A stretch of DNA of 64,000 nt from Notamacropus eugenii (GCF_028372415.1 NC_092878.1:25830903-25894902), one strand, 5' to 3'; positions 12,808-24,639 are shown, counted from the first letter of the stretch. Numbers and translations are program-made. Notes: a model not told the origin generated them from the letters alone.

Positions 12808-13025
12808 CTAGTGAAGCAGATAAAGAGTTGCCCTTAGATGTCAGGAAGACCTGGTGTTGAGTCCCACCTATTACACATGCTGACTTTGTGACCCTAGGCA
12901 CACTTCACCTCTTAGTTTCCCAGGCAAATCTTGAAGACCTCAGATTGTGAACTAGGTGTGGATCTCCTTTGGTAAAGAGTTTCCCCCCTGGGATTCTCTA
13001 TGCAAATTGACTCGTAGGCTCACCC
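12808..13025 (+). mobile_element. tRNA-headed SINE, diverged
   Basis: It has a head-like region agtgaagcagataaagagtt, then tcaggaagacctggtgttg and tgactttgtgaccctagg. It is incomplete and old. Confidence 0.5.
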
Positions 13026-13059
13026 CAAACCAAAACCTTAAAATGCTGTATAAATTTAA

Positions 13060-14290
13060 GCTCTTATTATCATTAAATATAAAGAAGAGGTTCCAGCAAA
13101 CTATATGCAAAATTTAAAGAGGAGGGATCACTTTCAGCTGGAGAACGGATATGTGGTTAGGCAAAATTAAGGAAAGCTTCATGGAGTACTTGGAGTCCGA
13201 ACTGGACCTTGAAGGAAGGAACTTCAGCCAGAAGAGATGGGGTTAAAGGATGAAATTCATTTTAGGTAGGGAGAACAGAGTGAGAAAAGGCATGGAAAAG
13301 GAGAGGGCAGAACTGGAACAAAGAACAGTGAAGAATCTAGTTTGATTAGCATGTAGACTCTGTAAGGGGTCTCTGTAAAGTAAAGTATGAGATAAGGTTG
13401 GAAAGGTGGACCCAGACTGTGCAGGATCTTGAATGCCAGGATCAAGAGTTACTACATTATTTGGTAAGTAGTGGGAAGCTGTGGAAGTTTGAGGATAAGG
13501 GTTATGTAATAGAGTAAGAATAGTTTATTATGAAGATTATTTGGGCAGCCATGTGAAGGATGGATTAGAAAAGAAAGAGATTACAAATAGGAAGATTGGT
13601 TACAAAATTATTGCTATATTTCAAATGAAATGTGATAAGGGACAGATGCAAGAACTGTTTTGTATGTAGGATCAATGGGATTTGAACTGGAACATGAGGT
13701 AAATGGAAGAGTTAAGGATCACTTTGAGGTTTTGATCCTGGAAGGATGGTGATGTCAACAACAGAAATAGAAAAGTAGGGAATGGTGCAAGTTTCTAGGA
13801 AGAAAATGATGAGTTTGGTTCTGGATGTGTTGAGTTTAAAGAGGCATCAATTTGAAGAGGCAATTGGAAAAGGAGGACTGGAGATCTTTGAAGAGTTGGA
13901 AAGGTAGAGGTCTAAATTTGGGAGCTGTCTGCATGGAGGTGACAAAGCCATGGGAATAGATTAAATAACTGAGAGAGGGCATCGAGTGAGAAGCAAAGAG
14001 GACCAGGGCAAAGCATTGAACCTTGCAAAAACAGCCATACTTAAGATGCAAGAGAAGGAGAAAGAAGTAAAGTCTCTATCAGGAAAAAGAATGTGATCGG
14101 AGCTAGGGATGTAAACAGTATTAAGAAGGGGATGGTCAGCATCGTCCAGCACTTTTTGAGAGATCAGGGAGATGATTCTGGAGTTGGCCGTGAGAAGGGC
14201 ATTAGCTTCTCTGGAGAAAGCAGTTTTAGGGGGGGATAGATTGCAAGGAGTTGTAGAGGTAAATGTCTGGGGAAATGGAAGCAGATTACT
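13060..14290 (-). mobile_element. Ancient LINE-like repeat, reverse orientation (family uncertain)
   Basis: A long stretch with the common mammalian repeat wording: aggaaagcttcatggag, ggaccttgaaggaagg, gtgcaggatcttgaatgcc, gggaagctgtggaag. The same wording recurs at 24,640-24,930 and 58,165-58,500, where the left edge reads as the reverse complement of an L2-type 3' end. I infer a reverse L2-like element. It is non-coding. Confidence 0.5.
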
Positions 14291-14379
14291 TTTTTTAGAA
14301 GTGTATAGAATTGAATGGATTCTTTTATAAATGCCACATTTATTGGGTGGCTGTTCAGAAACTTTTCATGGTTACTCAC

Positions 14380-14860
14380 TATATGAAATCTAAACTCATC
14401 ATCCTAGTTTCCCAGGTTGTTCATATTATGGTATCGTTCCTATTTGGTGTTATTTCCCACTACTCCCTGACTTCTGCCCCCCACTCCAGTAAGACCAATC
14501 TCCTACTAGCCTCGAGATACCCAGCCTCTGTTCCCTTCTTTGTACCTTCCTTCATTTTGTTGTTTTTACTTACAATGCCCCTTCACTTCTTCCCTTTCCA
14601 TGTCAAACCCATCTTTCAAATCTGCCTTGAAGCTGTTATACCAGACTTCGCTGATATCTCCTTCCTCTGAATTCCGCCTACTCTTACAGCTTGTACTTTA
14701 CATTTAAACATATACTGCCTGAGTTTTTTGTCACTTCATTGTTAATTTTGTTTCCAACTAGATTGTATGCTCCTTAAAGATGGGGACCCAGTCTTCTGTT
14801 TTTCCTTTATTTTCCACAACACCTAGTATAGTGCTGAGTAAATAAGATATTTAACTTAAT
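14380..14860 (+). mobile_element. L2-like LINE 3' region
   Basis: It contains agattgtatgctccttaaag, atggggacccagtcttctg and a terminal acacctagtatagtgctga, which is the L2-type 3' pattern. It directly abuts the reverse-oriented repeat to its left. Confidence 0.6.
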
Positions 14861-15156
14861 ATACGCATGTTCTTGGCATGTTGGAAGGATAATTTCTACA
14901 GAACTAAGTTGCATGCACTCTTGCAAGTAGATATTATTTAGCATTCTAGTGACCTTTAAGTAAAGCTCTATTTCTCCCATGAACTGAGGCAAAAGTATGA
15001 TAAGTATAAATATAATCAATAATTTCTAGTTTGTACCCCATGATATTCCTTTGAACCAAAATTATACTTCAAAACATGAGAGGCTCATCATGTATAAAGT
15101 GCCCTGTTGGCAATGCAAACAATCATGCCTTAAGTCCTCCACTGGACAGACCAACT

Positions 15157-15470
15157 GTGTGTGTTCATCCTTCGTTGCCAAAGAAGACCATGCCATCAGA
15201 GAAATAATGTCATGACTTGCACTTGACTTTGTTTTGAGTGAGGGAGGGCTGTGCAGGTCACCAGCCTCATTTCTCCTGCAGAACCATCTGAATCCAGAGA
15301 CCTGATATTCATCAGGATGACTGGAGATGACCCAGGATGAGGCAGTTGGGGTTAAGTGACTTGCCCAAGGTCACACAGCTAGTGAATGTCAAGTATCTGA
15401 AGTAAGATTTGAACTCAGGTCCTCCTGACTCCTGCACTGGTGCTCTCTCCACTGCACCACCTAGCTGCCT
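15157..15470 (-). mobile_element. SINE with tRNA head and RTE-type tail, flanked by 12-bp target duplications
   Basis: On the minus strand the tRNA-like head starts at 15,470 (aggcagctaggtggtgcag). The body continues through about 15,345 and ends with a tail around ggtcttctttggcaacgaag, which resembles the 3' end of the RTE LINE at 48,660-48,703. Direct repeats gacagaccaact at 15,145-15,156 and 15,471-15,482 are perfect target-site duplications, so both boundaries are certain. Confidence 0.9.
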
Positions 15471-15723
15471 GACAGACCAACTAGAAACTTCCAAGAGTTT
15501 AGATGACAACCCTCTTCATCTTTTCTGCCTTCTAGTTCCTGAGTAATTTGGTTCTCAGCCAAAGTAGACTTCCAGCACCTTGTAGATTGAAAGCCTTTGG
15601 TTTAAGTGTTGTAATGAAAAAGTTAATGACCAAACACCACCAAAAAAAAAGGCAGTTTTGTAAATAGAGTGGAGCATCTTTTTCTATACCTAAACGCCAA
15701 TAAATATTTTTCCTTCATATTAG

Positions 15724-15840
15724 GAAAGAAATTACAATATTTATTTGAACCACACTGCCATGCTGAAAGCAATACTCTTATACTGTGGGATCCCAGAAGA
15801 TAAGCTCAATCAAGTTTATATCATTCTGTATGATGCCGTG
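15724..15840 (+). CDS. EIF2AK4: EIF2AK4 exon, HisRS-like domain
   Basis: 39 codons in phase 0 that read ERNYNIYLNHTAMLKAILLY and CGIPEDKLNQVYIILYDAV. The donor is gtaagt. Human, as recalled, has HTMLLKAILLHCG here, so there are small substitutions only. Confidence 0.96.
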
Positions 15841-17134
15841 GTAAGTGAATGGTGACTTTACGTGTAAGTACTTCGTGTCAGTGTTCATGGAGAAATATAA
15901 GGTATAGCTATCGTTTTATTGCTACAGATTTAGAACTATTTATTTCATCCAACTCTAGTGTTCAAAATGATAAGGGAAATCCTCCGCGTAGATTATCCCA
16001 AAATGCAAATAATTAATAGAATCTTTGGATTATATACCAGTCCATAGCCTTCATAGATGTTTGCAAATCTAGGGATCAGCATAGGTTGCTACAATAGCAG
16101 AGAAAATAGTACAGTTGCTGTATTATTCTCACCTAGAATGTTATCAGATTAGTAGGTGAAACTGTTCTACAAATTGCTTTGAGTAGTTCGTAAACATTTT
16201 ATTTTCTCAAGAAATTAATGTGGCCAATTGAACATTTAGAAAAAAAGCATGAAACTGGTTATTTGAAGTTTCTTTGCAATATGAAAGTAGTTCATAAATG
16301 CTTTATATTAAATCAGAACAAATATGTGACCTGAAATTGAACCTCTCTTACAGATCCTGCTCATAGGTCATGTTTACTGAATGCCTATCTCCCTGTGGCT
16401 CTCAGATAGCACTGAGCATTTTAGCAGAAGGGAATAGAAAAACAAGGTGGTTAGGTAATAAGATGCACAGAAATAAAAAGTTATGAATTTGAAAAAGGGG
16501 GTATGTGTGAAGACATCTTTAAATTTAAAAGACTGGAATAATGTTATTTAAATATCAGTAGACAACTTCACTATCTTGTTTCTGCAGGCAAAGAACCTAT
16601 AATGGTTTGATTTCTTGTTAATAAATAGAGGGAGACTGGGGAAAAGAATGAAAATGTTACAGGCTATTTCTGACTATTTTTCTCCCTCTTCCCTCAATAA
16701 TGATAAAAGTCATTTTTGGATTTGTGACACCTACTTTGACCTAATTGCCTGACTTTCTGTTGGGTTTGTTTCCTGTTAGACTTTTTGAAATTAATTATGT
16801 CAACTTAGAAAACCTTAACTGTGATTTCTGCTTCCCTGGGTTAACCTGCCTTGGTCTTTAAAAATACGAGCCCTGAAAACAGTCTATGCACTCATTTCCC
16901 CCCAAAGGGGCTGCTGCACAGGCATGAAGGTGACATGGGCTCCATGGATCACAAGAAATAGGCAAACGTGACTTTGGTGACTTGTCAGTAGCGACAGCCT
17001 GCTACAGCTGTGCCAAATTGAATGATCTGGTGTAACTAATACCAGCTAAGGGGCCAGATGTTGCTTAAATCCTTTCCTCCCAATCCTCCTATCACATCCA
17101 TTACCCATACTGCCATGCTGTTCCTGGCTTCATC
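15841..17134. other. EIF2AK4 intron, no feature seen
   Basis: AT-rich intron sequence without any exon, RNA gene or repeat that I recognise. Confidence 0.4.
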
Positions 17135-17295
17135 CTCCAGGACAAGTCACCTAAGCTGTCTGAACTGTAGCTTCTTCATTCTTAAAATGAGGACAGTAAT
17201 ATTCACAGTATATTAATAATATAATATTCACTACAGGACTGTACAGGATGAAAAGGGATCATGCATACCCTTTATAACTGTCAGCTATTATTATT
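17135..17295 (+). mobile_element. MIR-like SINE fragment
   Basis: It contains ggacaagtcacctaagctg, ttcattcttaaaatgagg and a tail ending in tcagctattatta. Diverged. Confidence 0.45.
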
Positions 17296-17339
17296 GTGTA
17301 GTTGTAGTGCTGCTCCCCTTTGTCCACATAGGGTATCAT

Positions 17340-17877
17340 ACCCTTATCTGAGGGTGCTCTGCCCAAAGGAATGTAAATTTTGATTGCTGAAACCTCACTA
17401 GATATCTTATGGGCTAGATATTTTTCTTACGTACCATGCCTTAAACCCACATCACTCTGGCTCTCATTGATTGGCCAACAATAGATCCCAGGCCTTTGGG
17501 CTCTGATTGGCTCAGCAGTTGTTCCTGTTTTGGGCAGAAACCCTGAGGGTCTTCCCCTCCCAGATTGATTTTTTTTTTTTTGACTAAGTAAAAGAGACTT
17601 GCCTCGTTTCTTACCTAGCCTTAATCACCAAATAGGTGTTGCCTCAATCAAACTGAGACAGGAGAATGACCTTAGCTTAAAGAGGCCAATGTCCTCCCGC
17701 CATATCTAGGCTCATCTCCTGTTGTCCTGGTCTGTATCTTGCCACTGGACCCAGATGGCTCTGAAGGAGAAAGTGAGGCTGGTGACTTTGCACAGCCCTC
17801 CCTCACTTCAGTCCAATGTCGTGGCATCACCTCCCTGAGGTCATAATCCTCTGCGAGAATGAAAGATAAACAACACT
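17340..17877 (+). mobile_element. RTE-related repeat with RTE-type tail
   Basis: It runs from a segment with two inverted CCAAT boxes (cattgattggcc, ctgattggctcag) through a T-run and gccttaatcaccaaat. It then reads aggctggtgactttgcacag and ends ctctgcgagaatgaaagata, the same tail type as the RTE LINE and SINEs of this window. Whether it is one element or two joined is unclear. Confidence 0.55.
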
Positions 17878-18237
17878 ACTACAAATAAAAGTAGTCTTCA
17901 TTCAAGAAATCACACGCTTCCTTTGTAATATGTCTGCCCTTCCTTGGAGACTTTAATCTATGATCAAGTTTGATCAGCCATATTTTAACAAGCATGTTGA
18001 TCTGTTTTAATTTGTCTACATCAGAGTTTTTAGATTTTGCAATAACTTTAGTAAACGTTTGTATGTAAAATTATACTTGGATTAATATTTTTAAGTATGG
18101 AATCAGCCCCTTCCTTTCAGGACTGGGAACAATTTTCTGCCATAGAAAATAAAGATTAGCCTGGAAACTATGTCACTGAGAGTCATTTACAAGGAAACTG
18201 AAATTTGTTCATCTTAACATTGTTTTCTTTTGCATAG

Positions 18238-18303
18238 ACTGAAAAACTGACTAGGAGAGAAGTAGAAGCTAAATTTTGCAATCTGTCTTTGTCTTCTAAC
18301 AGC
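18238..18303 (+). CDS. EIF2AK4: EIF2AK4 exon, HisRS-like domain
   Basis: 22 codons in phase 0 (TEKLTRREVEAKFCNLSLSS then NS). The acceptor is tgcatag and the donor gtaagt. It joins the neighbouring exons without a break. Confidence 0.95.
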
Positions 18304-20605
18304 GTAAGTACCTTCTAACAGTATGTAGCACATTATTACAGCTTACTCTATAATCTGTCATGTCATAAAATGTCACCATATTCTTTTTCTAGCAAGGTAA
18401 GAGCACTTTATACTACCTTTCAAACACAGTTTTGGCTTTTTTTTTCCCATGAGTGTTAACAGGTACCATAGCAACTCACTGTATTAAGGGAGGGGGTGGC
18501 ACTAACACTGTGATCCCAAAGAATGTCTCTCCATGGTTCTTTTTAATGTACTGTAATCACCGTGTTCTTTCCTGGTCACTAGTCACTTTCTTTTACAACC
18601 CCTTTTTGTTAGACAGTGCTTTGGTACAGCCCCCCTGGCTGTGCCAAGATAGAGGACTAGTCATAGTCTCCTGAAATAAACTATATGGTACTAGAATAGT
18701 GGGCAGAACTAAGAAAATTTACTTGGATTTTTCTGAGTTCTTTTCAACTCCTTTTCAGAACTAGAAGACAGCTCTTGCTTTTCTGGCACATTGTTTGCTC
18801 CCATGCTTAATTCTGAGCTATCTTGAAAATTAGGGAATAATCTTTGGGCTAGAACAGGACTTTGTCTCTGTCTCACCACTTCAACAAATTGAACTGTGAC
18901 ATAATGATGCACCCTTCTGTGGTTCAGTGAGGACAAAGCAAGGAGTCCAGACATGATTCTGATGTCAGAGAAATAAGGACTCTTTCTGAGCCTTAGCACC
19001 CTCCCAATTGAGAGTTGGATGATTGTGTGGTAAGCATGCAGGATGCTTCAAAACCCCAATTGGATACAACCCAGGGCAAAGATTCAAAATAAGTATTATC
19101 ACATTTAGCTTTTCAGCTCCTGTTGAGATTCAGTTAAGTCTTTTGGCTAATCTCCCCAAAAGTTTTTGGAGGTACACGTAGCACTCTATTCCATAGCTTC
19201 CATATTCCATAGATTGCATAGCTTTATTCCATAAAATAAAATTTTAAAGAGTTTGTCTAAGTGCACAAATAAGACCTTAAAAGAAATTCTCCCGAACAGT
19301 TGCAAAGACAAACGAAGTCATTTGTCTAGCAAAAGAAGTTCAGCGTAAAAGCCATTCCAGTTTGGAAGTGATACTACCATTGTATAGTGTAACCAACAAA
19401 TAGTACCATTTCCAAAGAAAAGATTGGATATATACACATTCATCTATGGGCAGAAACCAGTCCATTTACAAACAGTAGAAGCCTATTCAAATGCAAGGTT
19501 AAAATGCAGAGTCATAGTCTCTCATAGAACTTTAGAGCTAGATTTTACAAAGGAAGAAACTGAAATCATTTGGTGAAGGTCACACAGCTAAATAGTTTTA
19601 GGATTAGAAACAGGGCTTCTGAATCTTTAGGCTAATGTTGGGTTTAAGATAATAAATGGAGTCTTGAGGGGGGGTTAAGTCAATAAAAGTTTTTTGTTAT
19701 TAATAATTTTATTTTTAACACAAGTACCCGGACAAATATTGGAACTGGATTTGAACTTTTAAAAACTTTTTCTTCATGCAATAAAATTGTTTAATACCAT
19801 TGTTTTTAAAAGCTTTAAATCGGGCTTTCTTCTACACTCTAGCAAGTATCATTTTCCAGTTTGAATATGAACCCATTTCTGTATAAAAATATCAAAATGA
19901 TACACAGATACATTGTGCAGAATTTTGAACTAAACCAATTATAGTTCCATTTTCTTATCCTATGATATTATGGCCAGTTATTCAGATAGGAAGAAAACAG
20001 TAATCTTTACATGAAAGCAAAGTATTTGGTGGTCTTTTTTGTTTTGTCAATTCCTTCTTCATTCTTGCCAAAGGACTCAGTTCCTAGAAGAGGAAAACCA
20101 GTGCATGGGAGCGATTAAAGGTTTGCAGCCCAAAAACGAGGCTTCTGTCATAGAGGATTCTTAGACTGTCCTAGATCAGCCTTACAGTTAACTCAGCAAT
20201 TACCCATTTCCTCACCCACTGGCCTAAAGCCAGTTTTGGGTCTTGTAGTCCCAAAGTGGAGTTTGAAGAAGAGAATGAGGGGAAGATGGGAAAAGTGGGT
20301 AAGACAAAACATAGTTTCGTTAGGGAAGTGCTAATCCTCCCTTGTGGGTCTGAATTGACTCTGTAGACCAGATGGGGAAGGCACCTGTGATTTGATTCTC
20401 TCTGTAGTGCTTTGTAACTCTCAGTAAAGGAGCATCTTGAATAGATGCTATGTCTAATACTATGTCTGTGACTTTTCACAAAATTCCTTCCCACCTAGGG
20501 TATAAAAATAGAGCGTAGATGTCTCATTGTGCACACAAGATTCTGTACTTAATGGCTTTTCTATACTGTTGATTGGAAGCTCAACTGAAGCTACTTGTTT
20601 TTCAG
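18304..20605. other. EIF2AK4 intron, mostly unclassified
   Basis: A 2.3-kb intron. A MIR-like reverse fragment is visible at about 19,505-19,625 (agaactttagagctaga, gtgaaggtcacacagct). The rest is AT-rich sequence in which I see no exon, RNA gene or recognised repeat. Confidence 0.5.
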
Positions 20606-20770
20606 CTGTGTCGACTCTACAGATTTATTGAGCAGAAAGGAGATTTACAAGACCTATCTACAACAATAAACTCGATTATAAAACAAAAAACAGGTGTTGC
20701 CCAGCTGGTGAAACATGCCATGAAAGATCTGGAAGAAGTTGTTGGACTTCTGAAAAAGCTTGGCATAAAG
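20606..20770 (+). CDS. EIF2AK4: EIF2AK4 exon, HisRS-like domain
   Basis: 55 codons in phase 0, from LCRLYRFIEQKGDLQDL to EEVVGLLKKLGIK. The acceptor is ttttcag and the donor gtttgg, a weak donor with T at +3. The next exon starts two codons later than in human as I recall it (see findings). Confidence 0.96.
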
Positions 20771-20936
20771 GTTTGGAAACTGTTTGACCCTTCTGGTTTG
20801 TGATAGCTGTAATAGCCCCAAGATAGAAGCTTTATCTGGTTTACTTCTGGCAAGTCATTGTTTTCCCCAGAATTCTTCTGACCTAGTTTTTATTTTCTTA
20901 TACACAACAGTACCTTTGATTTAAAATAAGACTTTA

Positions 20937-21175
20937 TATGAGGGAGCTGGGGAGGGGGGGCATTATAGATGAAGCGCTGGAAAAATAAAAATTCATAATC
21001 CAGGTTCAAATTATTTCTGACACTCAGTAGCCAGGCCACCCAGGCAGGGCTCTTAACTTCTCTCAACTTCTCTTTTCTCATCTGTAAAATAGGAAGAGCT
21101 GCAGCACTTGCCTGGAAGGTTGTTATGAGACTCAAAGGGGATGGTGTGTGTAAAAGTGCTTTGTATCAGCGTTAG
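20937..21175 (+). mobile_element. SINE (MIR-like) fragment
   Basis: It contains tccaggttcaaattatttc, tctcatctgtaaaatagga and ggttgttatgagactcaaa in the expected order for a plus-strand MIR-like SINE. Confidence 0.6.
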
Positions 21176-21319
21176 TTGTTAACTCAGGGGACTTCAGAGT
21201 TGTTGACTTAGTATTATGGTGATCTGGCAGGATTGGTCAAACAGGCATAATACTAAAACTCTGCTGCCTGTGCTTTTCGGACTCTCTGCCTGACACAGTT
21301 GTGATTTATGGCTTCACAG

Positions 21320-21454
21320 GTCTCAGTCAACTTGGGCCTCGTTTATAAAGTGCAGCAGCACAACGGGGTAATCTTCCAATTTGTTGCATTCATCAAACGA
21401 AGGCAAAAAATCGTGCCTGAAATCCTTGCAGCCGGTGGCAGATATGACCATTTG
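21320..21454 (+). CDS. EIF2AK4: EIF2AK4 exon, HisRS-like domain
   Basis: 45 codons in phase 0, from VSVNLGLVYKVQQHNG to EILAAGGRYDHL. The AGGRYD motif matches the class-II HisRS motif-3-side signature. The acceptor is cttcacag and the donor gtaagt. The first codons differ from human LQVLINLG as recalled. No upstream in-frame AG that would restore the two residues is visible. Confidence 0.94.
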
Positions 21455-21575
21455 GTAAGTAGTTACCCGATGTCCTGTTTGCATGTGGTATCCTACAAGG
21501 AGTAGACACTCAATTCAATATCTGCTGAATAGTTGATTGCATCTCATCTACAGAACTATGTCTTTGTTTTCTTAG

Positions 21576-21683
21576 ATCTCCCAGTTTAGAGGACCTCAAG
21601 CCCTGGGACCAGTTCCTTCTGCTATCGGAGTCAGCATAGCTATAGATAAAATATCTGTAGCTGTTACCAACATGGAAGAACCA
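21576..21683 (+). CDS. EIF2AK4: EIF2AK4 exon, HisRS-like domain
   Basis: 36 codons in phase 0 that read ISQFRGPQALGPVPSAIGVS and IAIDKISVAVTNMEEP. The acceptor is cttag and the donor gtaagt. The intron before it is only 121 bp. Confidence 0.96.
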
Positions 21684-22203
21684 GTAAGTTTGGGCTCTCA
21701 CCTTTACCTTCCCAAAGGGCTGGCTTCGTTTTAAGAAGCATTATTCTTTCTGTTTGGCAGTAATCCACAAGAACTACAGATAAAGCAATAATAGCCTGAA
21801 GATTTAGGATCTGACTTTAATACCAGACCTCACAATAGCTATTGATACCTTCATAGCATAACCTCTTCTAACTCAGCAACACTGGTGCGCAAATGTAAAT
21901 GTGAACTACAAAACTTTAAGCTGTTTTGCTTGAAACACAAGAAAAGATAGGCTTCCCAAAAGGAACAACACCCTTTTGATATAAGAGTGTCCTTTAGTTT
22001 CCAGCCAACTTATCAGACTAAAATTTGAGTCTGTCATTTGGAAAGAACTAATTCTGCAGATCTTCTTGCATCTGTAGTCCCAAATGTGGAACGCTAGTTA
22101 GTATGCACATCAATATGACCTCCTCCCCTGCGGCTTAGCTTCCATATGCACAGCCTAAGATCCCAGCTCCTCAAAGCACAACACCTCTCTGTTTCTGATC
22201 CAG

Positions 22204-22332
22204 GTTACAATAAGCTCTTGTGACTTACTAGTTGTAAGTGTTGGTCAGATGTCCATGTCAAGGGCCATCAATATCACCCAGAAACTCTGGACAGCAGGAA
22301 TTTCAGCAGAAATCATGTACGACTGGTCCCAG
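22204..22332 (+). CDS. EIF2AK4: EIF2AK4 exon, end of HisRS-like catalytic-type domain and anticodon-binding-like part
   Basis: 43 codons in phase 0, with VTISSCDLLVVSVGQMSMSR and AINITQKLWTAGISAEIMYD. The acceptor is atccag and the donor gtaaag. The VVSVG strand opens the anticodon-binding-like alpha/beta subdomain. Confidence 0.97.
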
Positions 22333-22871
22333 GTAAAGTGGAAAAGACATTTCATATCAAAAGTTCAGAAAAATAATTTCCTTGATGACAAATCTTATTG
22401 TTCGCTTATAGAGTTGTCAGATATTTCTCTCTAGTTATGTCCGTTTCCTAAAAACTGTCATTAGAGAGGTCGAGGTTTTTGACCTCAGGTTTTTCCGTTT
22501 CATACAGATATTGACAACTGTACTCTACTTTTACCCTCTAAAAGGAGACCTCCAGGTAATTAACTGGCCCTCTTCAGCACTACATGCAGATTACTGAAGC
22601 TGGTCGCTAAGCCCAGTTTATTTTTGTTTTTATGGCTACCTTTTGTTTTTACATCACATTTGGTTCTGAATTTTCTTCTCCCCACTTCTCTACTCAGCAA
22701 ACCTTCCCTTCTAACCAAGATTTTGAAAGAAAAAACAGTTCAGCAATACCAGTCATTCCATCAACTGTGCATAAGAGCACAGGCCACATTTAATACCCCT
22801 ATCACTCAGGCTCTCCAATGAAAAGAGACAGGACATTTTCTAATTTGTCCCTAGGGGCTACACCGTCATAA

Positions 22872-23111
22872 TTTGTTGTTGTTCAGGAATTTCAGTTGTG
22901 TCTGATTCTTTGTGACCCTATTTGGGGTTTTCTTGGCAAAGATATTCGAGTGGTTTGCCATTCCTTCTCCAGTTCATTTTACAGATGAGGAAACTGAGGC
23001 AAACAGGATCACACAGCTAGTGATTTTCTACAGCCAAATTTGAATTCAGGAAGGTGAGTCTGACTGACTCCAGGCCCTGCACTCTATCCATGGAGCCGCC
23101 TAGCGGTCCCT
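22872..23111 (-). mobile_element. MAR1-type SINE
   Basis: On the plus strand it reads the reverse complement: ttggggttttcttggcaaag, acagatgaggaaactgagg, cacacagctagtgat and a tRNA-head end ctatccatggagccgcctag. Nearly full length. Confidence 0.85.
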
Positions 23112-23157
23112 GTCCTAATTACACAGCACTTGTTCTTTATGTTGGTATAGTTAGTGT

Positions 23158-23294
23158 GTATATTGTTTTTCTGGTTCTTGTCTCTTTGGTAAAATTTATG
23201 GGACAGTAATATACTACATTCATGTATCACCATTAAAAAAAATATGTGTGTATATGTATGTGTGTGTATACATGTGTGTGTGTGTGTGCGTGTG

Positions 23295-23339
<45 letters not shown>

Positions 23340-23430
23340 GTAGATAGATAGGTAGATAGATATATCCATCAGCCAAGGGTGTCCCCAGTTTGTTTCCAGT
23401 TCTTTGCTACAACAAAAAGTGCTGTGGATT
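23158..23430 (-). mobile_element. L1 3'-end fragment interrupted by microsatellites
   Basis: Flanks read as the reverse complement of the marsupial L1 3' region: acattcatgtatcacc on the left, then atcagccaagggtgtcccc and ttccagttctttgctacaac on the right. Between them lie GT and GATA repeats. It compares with 30,640-30,760 on the opposite strand. Confidence 0.6.
23240..23361. repeat. (TG)n and (GATA)n compound microsatellite
   Basis: TG-rich 23,245-23,292 is followed by about 16 GATA units to 23,361, with GGTA interruptions near the end. Likely length-variable. Confidence 0.95.
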
Positions 23431-23439
23431 TTTTGGCAT

Positions 23440-23503
23440 ATGTGTGTGTATACATATATATGTACATGTTCATATATATGTGTGTGTGTGTGTGTGTGTG
23501 TAG
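23440..23503. repeat. (TG/TA)n microsatellite
   Basis: Alternating TG and TA runs end in about 12 TG units. It is separated from the GATA repeat by L1-derived sequence. Confidence 0.9.
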
Positions 23504-24040
23504 GCATTCATACTTATTTCTCATTTCAAAATTCTTTATATGGGTGGGGCTGGAGAAAGGAACCAGTAACTTTCTCTCTTCAGAATGAAGAATCCTAGTT
23601 TGTATGTCAGTGTTTAAAAAAAAAACAAAAAAGATTTTCATGGACTATTTTAAAAAGTATGTGTCCTTAATATAAAGTTTATGTTAGTAATATTTAATCA
23701 CTTCTCATCTGTAAAGAAACAGAAGGTAAATATTCTTGTAAAGAATAATTAGCAGACCTTTAAGATTCACTTTGGGTTAAGTTCACTTTGTTTGCCAATG
23801 CACTGTTAATATTTAGAGGTCTGTTATACTAATGTTATTTATTAATTTTCATTCCCATACATAGCCAACTAAAGAGCTTTTCCATGCACTCATACCTGTA
23901 AAAAAAATTATTTTTAAATAAAGTTCCTTTTCTTGTAGCAGAAAAAAAAGCAATTAGCCTGCATGTCCAGTGTTTCCTGCTTAATTGGTAAAGGCATCAG
24001 GTGTTTGTTTTATACTCCCTTTTACTATTTATTGTTTCAG

Positions 24041-24127
24041 TCTCAAGAGGAATTGCAGGAGTATTGTAGACATCATGAAATCACTTATGTGGCTCTTGTT
24101 TCCGACAAGGAGGGAAACCATGTAAAG
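24041..24127 (+). CDS. EIF2AK4: EIF2AK4 exon, anticodon-binding-like subdomain
   Basis: 29 codons in phase 0, with SQEELQEYCRHHEITYVALV then SDKEGNHVK. The acceptor follows a pyrimidine tract (attgtttcag) and the donor is gtaaag. Confidence 0.96.
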
Positions 24128-24639
24128 GTAAAGACTTTAGGGAATTATGTGGAGTGGGGATCAGATTTCTTAATCTGTGCACAACTGTGAAACACTTTCT
24201 GGTGGGACAAGTACTTTGCTTGACACAGTTTGGAATCCATTATGCCCTAATAGTATACTTGTCAGAGAAAATACATCAAAAAAGAATTGATCTTGATCTG
24301 AATCCTTTTAGATACTTTAACCTGTAATGATCACTTTTTTGGTCATTCATTTTATCCTTTCATTCTTTTCCAAGAAAAGATCTAATAAATTCTACTGACC
24401 TGGTTAGCAACTCCAACATTTTTTGATTATTTGACATTTTTGGAAAGTTGGATTTACCTAAAAATGCCTTAACATCTATTGTGTTTCCCAGACTACTGCT
24501 TTATTTCTATTTTTAAAGGACTAAAAAATAAGTGTGAATTCAGCATCTATCTGCAATAATTAGCATTTGTAATCTGGTACAACAGAACTATGGATACAAT
24601 ATACAGCATTGGTTTTGATCAATTAACAACCGTTTATTA

